A stretch of 64,000 nucleotides of DNA. Origin: Nocardia cyriacigeorgica. Lineage in GTDB: Bacteria; Actinomycetota; Actinomycetes; Mycobacteriales; Mycobacteriaceae. The position numbers were made by a program, and so were the translations under genes. The notes under the pieces are model-generated. The model saw nothing but the letters and a program-made list of their open reading frames with translations. It did no database searches and was not told the origin of the DNA. The stretch is from contig NZ_JAAGUY010000001.1 of the NCBI RefSeq assembly GCF_010868145.1, forward strand, positions 558,001 through 622,000, in the 5' to 3' direction. Positions 44,586 through 58,360 of this stretch are shown here, in pieces (position 1 is the first letter of the stretch; every line of letters begins with the position of its first letter).

Positions 44586-45566
44586 ATGGAGCACAACGAC
44601 ATTGTGACGGTGACTCTCAACCCGACGGTCGACCTGTCGATGGAAGTGGATGCGCTCACCGCCGAAGGCAAGAACCGGGCTCGCATCACGTCGGTCCGCG
44701 GCGGTGGGGGCGGAATCAACGTCGCCCGGTGCATCGGTCGGCTCGGCGGATCCGCAACTGCAATCCACACGAGCGGTCGAGAAGTGGGACAACGCCTGGA
44801 TCGGCTACTCGACGACGAAGGTCTGCAGCACATCGGCGTCGGCATAGGCTCCGACACACGAGAAGCGTTCGTAGTCGCGGATGGGGCCACGAACCGCAGC
44901 TATCACATCGTCCCGCCGGGGCCTCAGCTGTCTGCGGACGAGGAAGCGCTGCTCCTCGCGGCGATACAGAGATCCAGCGCGAACGCTCGATATCTTGTCG
45001 TGTCCGGCAGCGCCACGCCGCATCTCCGCGAGGATTTCTGCGCTCAGATCATCCGCAATACCTCCCCCGCTACCCGGGTCATTCTCGATATCGCCGGCAG
45101 CCAATTGCGAACGGCGCTGCGTGAACACACTTTTCTGATCCGACTTGATCGCCGCGAGGCAGCCACGCTGATCGGACAGGAGATCTCGAGCCACGCGAAC
45201 GCTCGTGCTGCGAACGAGCTGTTGCTCACGAACAAATCCTGCGATCACGCCGTCACTACCGTGGGTGCGCTCGGTGCCGTGTACTCCTGCCACGACGCGC
45301 ACTATGAGATATCGGCACCGCGCCTGCCCCACTCGTTCCGCAGCGATGCCTGCGCGGGGGACAGTTTGGTCGCAGCCATCACCTACCATCTCGCCGCTGG
45401 TGCTGCACCATTGCGTGCCTGTGAACTCGGCGTCGCTGCAGCAGCCACGACGGTGCAGTTACCTGGAACCGATGTGTTCGAGTCGACCAGCGTGGAGGCC
45501 CTGATCGGGCAGGTTCGCACGCGGCGTATCGACCGCAACTCGTCGTTCGCGCCAGCGGCACGCTGA
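44586..45566 (+). CDS. pfkB: PfkB-family carbohydrate kinase (6-phosphofructokinase type)
   Basis: The 326-residue ribokinase-fold protein opens TVTLNPTVDLSMEVDALTAE, has the GGGGGINVARCIGRLGG substrate loop, and the catalytic CAGDSLVAA with Asp259. It resembles the Rv2029c (PfkB) group, a DosR target, and 1-phosphofructokinase/tagatose-6-phosphate kinase relatives. The usual DTTGAGD is DACAGDS; the base residue Asp is kept. It starts four bases after the PEP-synthase-like stop and is surely co-transcribed with it. Phosphorylation of fructose-6-phosphate is inferred. Confidence 0.9.
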   Translation: MEHNDIVTVTLNPTVDLSMEVDALTAEGKNRARITSVRGGGGGINVARCIGRLGGSATAIHTSGREVGQRLDRLLDDEGLQHIGVGIGSDTREAFVVADGATNRSYHIVPPGPQLSADEEALLLAAIQRSSANARYLVVSGSATPHLREDFCAQIIRNTSPATRVILDIAGSQLRTALREHTFLIRLDRREAATLIGQEISSHANARAANELLLTNKSCDHAVTTVGALGAVYSCHDAHYEISAPRLPHSFRSDACAGDSLVAAITYHLAAGAAPLRACELGVAAAATTVQLPGTDVFESTSVEALIGQVRTRRIDRNSSFAPAAR

Positions 45567-45705
45567 TAACGACATGCTCAGCACGCTGATGGCCTCCGGG
45601 TTGACCCGATCCGTGAACCGTACGAGCTCTCGGATACAGAACACATGGACACCAGCCGTTCGGCCCACCGGACCGGGACAAACTAGACGGTCAGCGCGAC
45701 CGCAT

Positions 45706-45719
45706 GGACTTTGGCCCCG
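45706..45719. promoter_or_regulatory. DosR-box-like motif in the gap after pfkB
   Basis: GGACTTTGGCCCCG (TGGAC-TTTG-GCCCC with the preceding base) has the DosR form but no intact gene starts nearby: pfkB ends at 45566 and the convergent acetyl-CoA synthetase remnant ends at 45820. The 250-base gap holds nothing else. It may mark a lost gene. Confidence 0.4.
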
Positions 45720-45819
45720 TGCGTCCACGATCAGCGATCACCCCGTCCAGTGCCATTGTGTTGTTCATCGGTGCACACCTCGACCCGGTCGCTTCCGAAG
45801 CTCGTCCCCCGAACCACAC

Positions 45820-46968
<1,149 letters not shown>

Positions 46969-47058
46969 ACCGCCATGGTCGGACGGACCAGGCCTCGCGC
47001 GGCAGGGCCGCCGGACCCTCAGTTCAACCTCTTTGCCGCAGGTAAGTCCGCACGAGAT

Positions 47059-47072
47059 GGGACTTTGGCCCC
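47059..47072. promoter_or_regulatory. DosR-box-like motif 1 of 3
   Basis: GGGACTTTGGCCCC matches GGGAC-N4-GNCCC in full. It lies 91 bases upstream of the acetyl-CoA synthetase remnant (minus strand) and 159 bases upstream of the DUF2267 gene (plus strand). Confidence 0.65.
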
Positions 47073-47118
47073 TTGCGCGCAGCCGCAAGCGACCGCACAA
47101 CGGGTCAGCTGGCGACGC

Positions 47119-47132
47119 AGGACCATAGACCC
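47119..47132. promoter_or_regulatory. DosR-box-like motif 2 of 3
   Basis: AGGACCATAGACCC (AGGAC-CATA-GACCC) lies 99 bases upstream of the DUF2267 start at 47231 and 60 bases from motif 1. Paired boxes are usual at strong DosR promoters. Confidence 0.6.
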
Positions 47133-47149
47133 GTCGCGAGCACACCTAT

Positions 47150-47162
47150 GGCCCTTGGGCCG
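47150..47162. promoter_or_regulatory. DosR-box-like motif 3 of 3
   Basis: GGCCCTTGGGCCG gives CGGCC-CAAG-GGCCA on the other strand. It lies 69 bases upstream of the DUF2267 start, close to a promoter-proximal activator position. Confidence 0.5.
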
Positions 47163-47230
47163 ATATCGCGCTGAGCACACGCTAGGTGGTACGCCCCACG
47201 CCGCACCGGGTGAACACCGAGGAGGACACC

Positions 47231-47881
47231 ATGCCGCACCCCGACGATCCCTTCGCACCGGCCGTCCACAAGGCCCATGAGTGGGTACGCGCAGTGGCAG
47301 ACGGACTCGACACCGATGACCACGGTTTTGCCTACCGGGCACTACGGGCATGGATGCACACCGTGCGCGACCGCATCACAGTCGCCGCTTCGGCACATCT
47401 CACCGCTCAGCTGCCCGAGATCCTGCGCGGCACCTATTACGAGGGCTGGGTCCCCAGCCACGTACCGGTCCGGCACAACATCGGCGACTTCGTCGCCCAG
47501 TTCTCCCGAGAGGCCGGCATCAACCGCGACGATGTCGGCGAGGTTGCGGGCTCGATCACCGTGGTCCTGTCCGAGATGTTCTCCCCAGGCCAACTCGATC
47601 GCGTCTTCGCGCTCCTTCCGATGCACCTATACGCGGTCCTATGCGGCGTATCAGCGGCCGACTTCGAACCTGTGCCTCGCGACGACGAAACGCAACCGCC
47701 CGACCGCCTGACCGATCTCGACGCCCGGGTCCGCGCGCTCAGCGACGCGATCTCGGCGCTTGTCACCGGGCTGGAGCAGCTGCCCACCGACAGAGATGAC
47801 GGCACGCGAATGGCTTCGGCCGCCCAGCAGGCGCACCGCATTCTGCTGGCCGAAGGGCTCGCCCGGGTACCGGAGCGCTGA
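47231..47881 (+). CDS. DUF2267 protein with extended C-terminus
   Basis: The 216-residue protein is a paralogue of the one at 25818: HEWVRAVADGLDTDDHGFAY, RALRAWMHTVRDRITVAASA, LPEILRGTYYEGWVPSHVPV and EMFSPGQLDRVFALLP. A C-terminal helix of about 50 residues (RLTDLDARVRALSDAISALV) looks like a coiled coil. ATG 47231 has GAGGAGG upstream. Three DosR-type boxes precede it, making it a probable strong target. It is followed, with one base between, by the Rip3-like protease gene, and a functional link is likely though unproven. Confidence 0.88.
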   Translation: MPHPDDPFAPAVHKAHEWVRAVADGLDTDDHGFAYRALRAWMHTVRDRITVAASAHLTAQLPEILRGTYYEGWVPSHVPVRHNIGDFVAQFSREAGINRDDVGEVAGSITVVLSEMFSPGQLDRVFALLPMHLYAVLCGVSAADFEPVPRDDETQPPDRLTDLDARVRALSDAISALVTGLEQLPTDRDDGTRMASAAQQAHRILLAEGLARVPER

Positions 47882-47882
47882 C

Positions 47883-49088
47883 ATGCTGCGCGCCACGCTC
47901 CCGCTCGGCAGGATCGCCGGCATCCGGATCGGAGCCCATTGGTCGGCGCTGGTGACCCTCGGCCTGTTCACTTGGCTGCTCGGCCTGGCTTTGGCCGATG
48001 AATATGGAAACTCGCCCGCTGTGTGGCTGATCGCCATCGGCAGTGCTGTCGGATTGATCGCCACGTTGCTGGCTCATGAGCTCGCGCATTCCGTGGTTGC
48101 TCAGCGCCACGACGTGCCCGTAGATCGGGTGGTGCTCTGGCTTCTCGGCGGTGTGTCCGAGCTCGGTACCGAGCCCAGAGACGCGCGCTCCGATCTACGG
48201 ATCGCGTTGGCCGGACCGCTCACCAGCCTCGCGATCGGCGTCGGCCTGTTCGGCGTGGCAGTCGGTGTCGGATTCTTCGGTTCCGGGCCCGTGCTCGCCG
48301 CACCCGTCTGGCTGGCCGCGATGAACGTTCTGCTCGCGGTCTTCAACCTCCTGCCCGGTGCTCCCCTGGACGGAGGCCGGGTGCTGCGAGCACTCATATG
48401 GCGGCGAACCGGTGACCAACTTCGCGCGGCGATCCTCGCAGCACGGTGGGGCCGGGCGATGGGCCTGGGATTCTTGCTCATCGGCGCCGCCGAGCTCGTT
48501 CTGGTCGGCGCAGCCGGAGGCATCTGGCTGATGCTGCTGGGCTGGTTCCTGTTCACCGCCGCCAGCACCGAACTGACCGCCGCCGGCCTCCGCCACCAAC
48601 TCGGCGACCTGCGAATCCGCGACGTCATGACCACGCCGGCCACCGCAGTACCGAATACGTGGTCGGTTGCGGACCTGCTCACCTCCACAGTCCCTGATAC
48701 CGGCCACCAAGTGTTTCCGGTCGTGGACATGAACGGATGCCCGGTAGGCGTAGTGGGCTGGGCCGACCTCATCGCTATCCCGAGACCTGAGCGGGCGAAG
48801 TCGATGGTGTCCGAGGTTGCTCGACCGCTACCTGCCCGCGCACGCGCCCATGACAACGACACACTCAGCGATGTCGCTGCTCGGGTCGTGCTGCGGCCCG
48901 ACCTCGACGTCATCGCCGTCGTCGACTGGGCAGGCCGCATCACGGGGCTGATCACGGCCACAGAGGTGGCCCAGGCCTGCCGGCGCAGCGAACTGGGGCT
49001 TCCGGTCCGCCCTCTACCGCAGCGCCGCAACGGCCGGATCGTGACAAATCCCTGTGGAGGCACCTATGAACCCCATCAAGACGCGTGA
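47883..49088 (+). CDS. Site-2-type M50 metalloprotease with CBS domains (Rip3-like)
   Basis: The 401-residue membrane protein has the zinc motif HELAH at 65-69 in a membrane helix and the second motif [13 protein letters not shown], with LDG at 162-164. It ends in a CBS pair (about 235-375: [40 protein letters not shown]). This is the Rip3 (Rv2625c) architecture, a DosR-regulon intramembrane protease. The CBS pair probably binds an adenine nucleotide and gates cleavage. Substrate unknown, possibly an anti-sigma factor. It overlaps the next gene by 23 bases. Confidence 0.9.
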   Translation: MLRATLPLGRIAGIRIGAHWSALVTLGLFTWLLGLALADEYGNSPAVWLIAIGSAVGLIATLLAHELAHSVVAQRHDVPVDRVVLWLLGGVSELGTEPRDARSDLRIALAGPLTSLAIGVGLFGVAVGVGFFGSGPVLAAPVWLAAMNVLLAVFNLLPGAPLDGGRVLRALIWRRTGDQLRAAILAARWGRAMGLGFLLIGAAELVLVGAAGGIWLMLLGWFLFTAASTELTAAGLRHQLGDLRIRDVMTTPATAVPNTWSVADLLTSTVPDTGHQVFPVVDMNGCPVGVVGWADLIAIPRPERAKSMVSEVARPLPARARAHDNDTLSDVAARVVLRPDLDVIAVVDWAGRITGLITATEVAQACRRSELGLPVRPLPQRRNGRIVTNPCGGTYEPHQDA

Positions 49089-51114
49089 TAGCGGTTCATT
49101 CCGGCAGATCTTTCGTGATCGGCGAGAAGCTGGACAAGCGCTGGCCGAATTGCTCGACCACTACCGCGACGACCCGAGCGTCGTGGTACTCGGCCTGCCG
49201 AGAGGCGGAATCCCGGTGGCCTGGGAGGTCGCCGCCTCCCTGGAGGCTCCGCTGGATGCACTCGTGGTGCGCAAGCTGGGTGCCCCCGATAACCCGGAAT
49301 TCGCTTTCGGCGCCCTGTCCTCCGGCGGCCGGATCGTGCTCGCCGACGATATGGTGCGCGCCCTGCGCCTGACGCCTGAACAAGTGCGTGCGATCGCCCG
49401 CGACGAGGCATCGGAGCTGGCCCGGCGCGAAGCCGCCTATCGCGCCGACCGCGGGCCGATCGAGGTCTCAGGACGAACCGTCATCCTCGTCGACGACGGC
49501 CTGGCAACCGGGGCAAGCATGTTCGCCGCGATCGAAGCGATTCGATCGCAGGAACCGAAATGCATCGTTGTCGCTGTCCCCGCGGCACCAGAATCGACCT
49601 GTCGCGAACTCGGCGCCGCGGTAGATGAACTGGTGTGCGCGACGATTCCGTCGCCATTCCGCGCGGTCGGGGCCTCGTTCTGGGATTTCACGCAGGTCAC
49701 CGATGACGAAGTGCGCACTCTGTTGACTACCCCGACTACCGGCCCACCGAGCACCGAAATGGACCCTGTGCAAACGATTCGTGCGTGTGCGATAGCGGCG
49801 CCCGCAGGCATTCCCCCAGAGAGCGAACTCGAGGAACTGATCGGCGAGGCGAACGTCGTTCTGATCGGCGAGAGCAGCCATGGAACACACGAGTTCTATG
49901 CCGCCCGCGCGCAGATAACGAAGTGGCTGATCGAGAACAAGGGGTTCACGGCGGTCGCGGTCGAAGCGGACTGGCCCGACGCCTACCGGGTCAACCGCTA
50001 CGTACACGCGCGCGGAAGCGACACCCACGCGGAGGAAGCCCTGCGCGGCTTCGAACGGTTTCCCGCGTGGATGTGGCGCAATACAGTTGTCCGCGACTTC
50101 GTCGGCTGGCTACGTGATCACGACGACGGCCAGGTTCGTCACGACGAACCCACCACGGGGTTCTACGGGTTGGATCTGTACAGCTTGCATCGTTCGATGA
50201 CGGAGGTCGTGCGCTACCTCGAGCGAACCGATCGCCTCGCGGCACAACGAGCCAAAGCCCGCTACGACTGTTTCGACCACACTGGCGGCAACGACGCGCA
50301 GGCATACGGATTCGGCGCGGCATTCGGCGCCGGACGATCGTGCGAAGACCAGGTGGTTCAGCAACTGATCGAGCTTCAGAACACCGCGGTCGCCGACGGA
50401 GGCAGCGACCCTGCCGCGGCCGACGAGTTGTTCGATGCGCTGCGCAACGCATGGTCGGTCCGCGACGCGGAGGCCTACTACCGCACGATGTTCGGGGAAC
50501 GGTCCGCCTCGTGGAACCTGCGCGATCAACACATGGCCGACACCCTCGACGCACTGCGCGAACACCTTCGCCGACGTTCCCAGCCGGGGCACGACATCAC
50601 CGACGAGCCACCGAAAATAGTGGTGTGGGCACATAATTCCCATGTCGGCGACGCTCGCGCCACCGAGATGGGCGCCGAGGGACAGCTCACGATCGGTCAG
50701 CTGATGCGCGAACGCTACGGGCCGGACTGCCGAACGATCGGTTTCAGCACCTATTCGGGCACGGTCACCGCCGCCGAGGAGTGGGGCAGTGTGGCGCTCT
50801 GTGAAGCCGTCCGCCCAGGGCTGCCCTCCAGCATGGAGACCTTGTTGCACGACACAGGGCTGCCGGAGTTCCTACTGCGCTTCGATACAAGCAACGCTGC
50901 TGCCGAGGAGCTCACACAACCGCGGCTTCAACGCGCCATCGGGGTTATCTATCGTCCGGGCACCGAGCGCCAGAGCCACTATTTCCATACTCGCGCGGCC
51001 GAGCAGTTCGATGCGCTGATTCACATCGACCGGACCACCGCCCTGGAGCCGCTCGAGCCGACCAGTCAGTGGATCGCCGACCAGACTCCCGAAACCTACC
51101 CTTCCGGCCTTTAG
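49066..51114 (+). CDS. Phosphoribosyltransferase - erythromycin-esterase-like fusion (Rv2030c-like)
   Basis: The 682-residue protein matches Rv2030c (681 residues) in length and domain order. Residues 1-225 are a PRTase domain with an intact PRPP loop [11 protein letters not shown] (142-152) and [15 protein letters not shown]. Residues 240-680 are an erythromycin-esterase/EreA-like domain with [14 protein letters not shown] (268-281), [14 protein letters not shown] and [13 protein letters not shown]. In EreA relatives the GExxHGTxE and HNxH groups form the active site. GGAGG precedes ATG 49066; GTG 49054 is less likely. It overlaps the protease gene. The reaction is unknown. It contrasts with the PRTase fusion at 20284, whose loop is degenerate. 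Confidence 0.92.
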   Translation: MNPIKTRDSGSFRQIFRDRREAGQALAELLDHYRDDPSVVVLGLPRGGIPVAWEVAASLEAPLDALVVRKLGAPDNPEFAFGALSSGGRIVLADDMVRALRLTPEQVRAIARDEASELARREAAYRADRGPIEVSGRTVILVDDGLATGASMFAAIEAIRSQEPKCIVVAVPAAPESTCRELGAAVDELVCATIPSPFRAVGASFWDFTQVTDDEVRTLLTTPTTGPPSTEMDPVQTIRACAIAAPAGIPPESELEELIGEANVVLIGESSHGTHEFYAARAQITKWLIENKGFTAVAVEADWPDAYRVNRYVHARGSDTHAEEALRGFERFPAWMWRNTVVRDFVGWLRDHDDGQVRHDEPTTGFYGLDLYSLHRSMTEVVRYLERTDRLAAQRAKARYDCFDHTGGNDAQAYGFGAAFGAGRSCEDQVVQQLIELQNTAVADGGSDPAAADELFDALRNAWSVRDAEAYYRTMFGERSASWNLRDQHMADTLDALREHLRRRSQPGHDITDEPPKIVVWAHNSHVGDARATEMGAEGQLTIGQLMRERYGPDCRTIGFSTYSGTVTAAEEWGSVALCEAVRPGLPSSMETLLHDTGLPEFLLRFDTSNAAAEELTQPRLQRAIGVIYRPGTERQSHYFHTRAAEQFDALIHIDRTTALEPLEPTSQWIADQTPETYPSGL

Positions 51115-51117
51115 CCC
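51104..51117. promoter_or_regulatory. DosR-box-like motif upstream of the alcohol dehydrogenase gene
   Basis: CCGGCCTTTAGCCC (CGGCC-TTTA-GCCCG) keeps the 5-4-5 spacing and TTTA centre of the DosR motif. It spans the stop of the preceding gene, 31 bases before ATG 51148. Confidence 0.4.
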
Positions 51118-51147
51118 GCGTCGGTACATCGAGCGAAGGACACCGCC

Positions 51148-52161
51148 ATGACAGCACGAGACATGCGGGCCTGGCAAGTGAGCACAACGGGCCCGATCCA
51201 GACCACGCCCCTGCGGAAACAGAACGTCCCGATTCCGACTCCCAACGACAACGAACTACTGGCCCGAGTGTTGGCCTGCGGGATATGCCGAACGGATCTG
51301 CATGTTGTCGAGGGCGATCTACCGGTTCACCTTCTCGGGGTCGTACCCGGACACGAGGTCGTTGCCGAAATCGTTGCCGTGCCTGGTGCGAGTACCGTAT
51401 TCGCCGTCGGTGACCGTATCGGCATTCCCTGGTTGCGCCACACCTGCGGAGTGTGCCGCTACTGCCGGCGCGGGGCGGAGAACCTATGCCTCCGCTCGCA
51501 GTACACCGGCTGGGACGCCGACGGCGGGTACGCCGAATACACCACGGTGCCCGTCGATTTCGCGTTAGAACTCCCCTCCGGCTATTCCGACGACCAGATG
51601 GCGCCCCTGCTCTGCGCAGGCATCATCGGATATCACGCGCTGCTCCGCGCCGACCTACCAACCGGCGGTGTGCTCGGTATCTACGGGTTCGGCGGCAGTG
51701 CACACATCACGGCCCAAGTCGCGATTGCACGCGGTGCACGCGTCCACGTGATGACACGCGGTGAGGCGGCCCGTGATCTGGCCATAGCGCTCGGCGCCGC
51801 ATCGGTACAGGGGCCCGCGGATGCTCCGCCCGAGCCATTGGACTCGGCGATCCTGTTCGCGCCAGTCGGTGAGCTGGCCCTTCCCGCCCTGGAAGCATTG
51901 GACAGCGGCGGCACCCTCGCACTCGCCGGGATCCACCTGACCGACATCCCGCCACTGAACTATCAGCGCCACCTCTTCCGGGAACGCCAGGTGCGCAGTG
52001 TCACCTCGAACACCCGCGCACAGGCCCGGGAATTCCTCGCCTTCGCCCAACAGCACCGGCTGCATGTGACGACCCACCAATACTCACTCGACCACGCCGA
52101 CAGAGCACTCTCCGACCTTGCCTACGGCCGGTTCGACGGCGCCGCAGTCCTTGTTCCCTAG
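51148..52161 (+). CDS. Zinc-dependent alcohol dehydrogenase
   Basis: The 337-residue protein has the catalytic zinc ligands in [15 protein letters not shown] and VPGHEV, the structural zinc cluster [15 protein letters not shown], and a Rossmann [16 protein letters not shown] (GFGGSA is the NAD loop). It resembles the AdhA group. It interconverts alcohols and aldehydes with NAD(P). A Shine-Dalgarno CGAAGGA precedes ATG 51148. It lies 33 bases after the Rv2030c-like stop, on the same strand, and may extend that operon. Confidence 0.92.
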   Translation: MTARDMRAWQVSTTGPIQTTPLRKQNVPIPTPNDNELLARVLACGICRTDLHVVEGDLPVHLLGVVPGHEVVAEIVAVPGASTVFAVGDRIGIPWLRHTCGVCRYCRRGAENLCLRSQYTGWDADGGYAEYTTVPVDFALELPSGYSDDQMAPLLCAGIIGYHALLRADLPTGGVLGIYGFGGSAHITAQVAIARGARVHVMTRGEAARDLAIALGAASVQGPADAPPEPLDSAILFAPVGELALPALEALDSGGTLALAGIHLTDIPPLNYQRHLFRERQVRSVTSNTRAQAREFLAFAQQHRLHVTTHQYSLDHADRALSDLAYGRFDGAAVLVP

Positions 52162-52240
52162 CGTCTGGGAGTCCTGCTCAGCAAGAAGCCGATTCCGGTC
52201 GACTTCTCAGCTCGAGGCACATCAAGGGGACCGAACCTGT

Positions 52241-54880
52241 TCAGTCAGTAGTAACTTGCGGCGTCGAGGGAACTGTGGGGGCCTCAACCGCGCGGCTCGG
52301 ATGCACGATTCGATCCAGCCGCACCGCGGCATAGCCCAGGGTCGACAGGGCACCGACAACCAGCAGTTCGAAACCGTTGAGCGGCTCGGTACCGAGCAAT
52401 TCGCGCAGCGGCGGCAGATACAGCCCGGCCAGCTGCAAAAGCAGGGCAGCGGCGACGGCAATCAGAAGCATCGGATTTGCCAACGATCCTGGCCGAGATC
52501 GGGATCCGAGGGCCGCACCCAACTGGGCCGCTCCCAGCGCGAAGAACGCCATGCTCTGCCACGGCCGATCGGTGTGGTGCCCCCAGAGCGCCACTCCCAG
52601 CGTGACAGCTGTCAGCACAAGTGCGATTCGCGGGACCCGTTGCCACAGACCGGCCCCGAGAATGCTCTGCGTCGGCGGACGTGGCGTCAGCCCCATGGCT
52701 TTCGGGTCCACGGGCTCACCGCCGAGCGCAACACCCGGGAGCCCGTGAGTGAGGAGATTGATCCACAGGATCTGCGCCGGCAGCAGCGGCAAGGCCAGGC
52801 CGAAGAACGGGCCAGCGAGCATGACAGCGATCTCGGCTGCCCCACCCGATAAGCCGTAGACCAGGAAACGTCGAATGTTGGCATAGACCCGCCTGCCCTC
52901 TTCGACAGCCACAACCACGGTATTCAGGTCATCATCGGCAAGGACGAGATCGGCGGCCTGTCTGGCTACCTCGGTGCCGCGCCCGCCCATGGCGACGCCG
53001 ATATCGGCACGCCGCAGAGCTGGGCCATCGTTGACTCCGTCACCATTCATTGCCACGACCTGGCCGTCGCCGCGTAGGGCTTCGACGATGTCGAGCTTCT
53101 GGGCGGGAGTAGCGCGGGCGAACACGATGCCGGTAGTCAGGTCGGTTTCCGACATATGGCGGCAATCGATCACGCGTTCAGTCGCAGTGATGATGCCGAG
53201 ATCGACTGCGATCGCGTGCGCGGTGCCGGGATGGTCGCCGGTGATGACGATCGGGCGTATCCCCGCCCGACGGCACGCTGCTATCGTGCCCGCGGCGGCG
53301 GAACGAGGCGGATCAACGATGGCGACGAGTCCGATGAGCCAAAGATCACGTTCGAATTCTTCCTCGGCAGCAGGCAGTTCCGCCCTGTCCGCGGCGGCCA
53401 CCGCGAGCACGCGATACCCTTCCGACGCCTGGCGATTCGCCCAGTCGGAAGCTTGCTCCAACACCTCTGGATCATCGAGTAGGACGGTGCGGTTCAGCAG
53501 GACTTCGGGAGCGCCCTTACAGATCACTCGGTACCCGGCGCCGGGCAGTTGGTGGACGGTGGACATCCGCTTTCGATCGCTGTCGAACGGCAGCTCACCC
53601 GTCCGCGGGAGCCGCTCGTCGAGTTCGGCGTGGTCGAGGCCCAACCGGGCCGCGGCAGCCAACAGCGCGGCTTCGGTCGGATCGCCGAGCGCAGTCCATC
53701 GACGCCCGTCGGTGCGTGGATCCACCAGACGGGCGTCGTTGCACAGCGAGGCGTCCGACAGCAATTCGGTCACATCGCGTCGATCCGAGGGTGCGAGCAC
53801 CTGCCCGTCCGCATGAACCGCGCCGTCGGGTGCGTAACCGGATCCGCTGACCTCGGCCACGCCGTCCGGTGTCCACAATGTGCGCGCGACCATCCGCCCC
53901 TCGGTCAAGGTTCCGGTTTTGTCGGTGGCCAGCACCGTGACCGATCCCAGTGTTTCCACGGCGGGCAGTTTGCGGATCAGGGCATGTCGTGCGGCCATAT
54001 GGCGAGCGCCCATCGCGAGAGCGAGTGTGACCACGGCCGGCAAGGACTCCGGGACGGCCGCGACGGCGAGGCTGATCGCGGTCACCACCATCAGCTCGAC
54101 AGACTCGCCCCGCGCAAGGCCCAGGACGAGCACGATCACGCAGAGCATGATCGTCACACCGGCCAGCAGCCGACCAACATCGAGTAGCCGCTTCTGGAGA
54201 GGCGTTGGTCCGGAGCCTCGGTCCATCAGATGCGCGATCCGCCCCGTCGCGCTCTGCGCACCGACCGAGGTGACCACCGCCCGGCCGCGGCCTCGAACCA
54301 CAATCGTTCCCGCCGATACCAGGCTCGCCGCGGTTTTGTCGACCGGGACGGATTCGCCGGTCAGGGCAGACTCGTCGACCATCATGGCGGCGGCTTCGAC
54401 AACGTCCGCGTCCGCCGGAACGATGTCGCCTTCGGTCAGGACCAGCAGATCGCCGACCACGACTTCCGCGGCCGGGATCTCGCGCTGACTGGTTTCCCTG
54501 ATGACTCGTGCGCTCGGGGCGGTCAGCGCTGACAGGGCGGTGATCGCACGGTCGGCGCGAACCTCCTGACCGACGCCCACGACCGTATTCGCCACGATGA
54601 CCAGAAGAATCACCGACATGTCGGTCCAGTCGGCGGTCACCGCGGTCAGCACGGTCGCCCCTAGCAGCACCATGATCAATGGGTCGCGCAGTTGACGCGT
54701 GACCCGCTGCCACAGCCGGGTGGGAGGCGGCTGCGGAACCATATTCGGCCCATCGCGGGCGAGACGGGCAGCGGCCTCCGCCGACGACAACCCCATCCCG
54801 GTCATCGGCGGTGTCGGTCTCGGTGAAGCCGGCCTGCGGCCGCCACTGGCCGCAGGCGGTTCAGTGGCCGACGCGTCCAC
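52241..54880 (-). CDS. P-type cation-transporting ATPase (CtpF-like)
   Basis: The 879-residue P2-type ATPase is complete: N-terminal GLSSAEAAARLARDGPNMVP, actuator TGESVPVDKT, membrane PAVVTLALAM, phosphorylation Asp320 in [11 protein letters not shown], nucleotide site CKGAPE, hinge MNGDGVNDGPALRRADIGVA and six C-terminal helices. It matches Rv1997 (CtpF, 905 residues), a DosR target that exports Ca2+ or other cations. GTG 54880 is chosen for its GGAGG seven bases upstream; the ATG at 54964 would add 28 residues without homology. It faces away from devR, with a 176-bp shared gap. Confidence 0.92.
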   Translation of the reverse strand: MDASATEPPAASGGRRPASPRPTPPMTGMGLSSAEAAARLARDGPNMVPQPPPTRLWQRVTRQLRDPLIMVLLGATVLTAVTADWTDMSVILLVIVANTVVGVGQEVRADRAITALSALTAPSARVIRETSQREIPAAEVVVGDLLVLTEGDIVPADADVVEAAAMMVDESALTGESVPVDKTAASLVSAGTIVVRGRGRAVVTSVGAQSATGRIAHLMDRGSGPTPLQKRLLDVGRLLAGVTIMLCVIVLVLGLARGESVELMVVTAISLAVAAVPESLPAVVTLALAMGARHMAARHALIRKLPAVETLGSVTVLATDKTGTLTEGRMVARTLWTPDGVAEVSGSGYAPDGAVHADGQVLAPSDRRDVTELLSDASLCNDARLVDPRTDGRRWTALGDPTEAALLAAAARLGLDHAELDERLPRTGELPFDSDRKRMSTVHQLPGAGYRVICKGAPEVLLNRTVLLDDPEVLEQASDWANRQASEGYRVLAVAAADRAELPAAEEEFERDLWLIGLVAIVDPPRSAAAGTIAACRRAGIRPIVITGDHPGTAHAIAVDLGIITATERVIDCRHMSETDLTTGIVFARATPAQKLDIVEALRGDGQVVAMNGDGVNDGPALRRADIGVAMGGRGTEVARQAADLVLADDDLNTVVVAVEEGRRVYANIRRFLVYGLSGGAAEIAVMLAGPFFGLALPLLPAQILWINLLTHGLPGVALGGEPVDPKAMGLTPRPPTQSILGAGLWQRVPRIALVLTAVTLGVALWGHHTDRPWQSMAFFALGAAQLGAALGSRSRPGSLANPMLLIAVAAALLLQLAGLYLPPLRELLGTEPLNGFELLVVGALSTLGYAAVRLDRIVHPSRAVEAPTVPSTPQVTTD

Positions 54881-55056
54881 CCCGCACCTCCGATTCCGCA
54901 CGGACTGCTCTGATTCGAGTCCAGCAGCGAGTGGCTTACGGCATCGAGGGAACAAAGTCCTCATCTGGAGAGACCAATGGCAAGTTCGCCACTCGACTAC
55001 ACCACCGTGGCCTGCATCTTTCGTAAGCTGGGGGCATCGTTGAAAGGAGTCGGCCG

Positions 55057-57533
<2,477 letters not shown>

Positions 57534-57613
57534 CTCGGTAGAGCGGACCCGTATCCGGTCCCACATGCTCGATGAACTCACCACGCACCGTTACGGATCT
57601 GCAGATGATCAAC

Positions 57614-58021
57614 TCAAGGCGAATTGTCCTCGAGGGAGTCGAGTGCGGCCTGAAGCTTGGCGCTTGCTTGGGTGGCGATGGGCTGCAGCGCCGGGTCGTC
57701 GGTGACCTCAACCATGACGTCGGGATTCATTGCCTCGACAATGATCGTGGACTCGGAGTGCGGGTCGCGACGCACGACGACGTTACACGGGAGGAGTAGC
57801 CCGATCTGGCGGTCGGCGCTGACGGCGCGGTGGGCCAGGGGCGGGTTGCAGGCGCCGAGGATGAGGTAGTCCTCCATATCCTCGCCGAGTTTGGTTTTGA
57901 GGGTCGCGCGCATGTCGATCTCGGTGAGAACGCCGAATCCTTGTTGTGACAGCGCGTCTCGTGTGCGGGTGACCGCCTCGTCGAAGGTGGTGTGCAGTCT
58001 GGTGGTCAGACCCAGTTTCAT
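57614..58021 (-). CDS. DUF302 protein
   Basis: The 135-residue protein is a DUF302 domain: TFDEAVTRTRDALSQQGFGV, LTEIDMRATLKTKLGEDMED, YLILGACNPPLAHRAV and LPCNVVV. DUF302 has a ferredoxin-like fold and is widespread next to sulfur and metal-stress genes; its activity is unknown. A very strong AAAGGAG precedes ATG 58021. It lies 20 bases after a CsoR-like repressor gene on the same strand and is probably under that repressor's operator. The C-terminal half of the protein at 59210 is a second DUF302. Confidence 0.88.
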   Translation of the reverse strand: MKLGLTTRLHTTFDEAVTRTRDALSQQGFGVLTEIDMRATLKTKLGEDMEDYLILGACNPPLAHRAVSADRQIGLLLPCNVVVRRDPHSESTIIVEAMNPDVMVEVTDDPALQPIATQASAKLQAALDSLEDNSP

Positions 58022-58041
58022 CGGTTCGCTCCTTTCGGTTG

Positions 58042-58360
<319 letters not shown>

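Noticed and set aside
57540..57565. DosR box after devS (GGACC-GTATCC-GGTCC type)
   Set aside because: The half-sites are too far apart, and the site lies downstream of convergent genes; it may be a weak hairpin.
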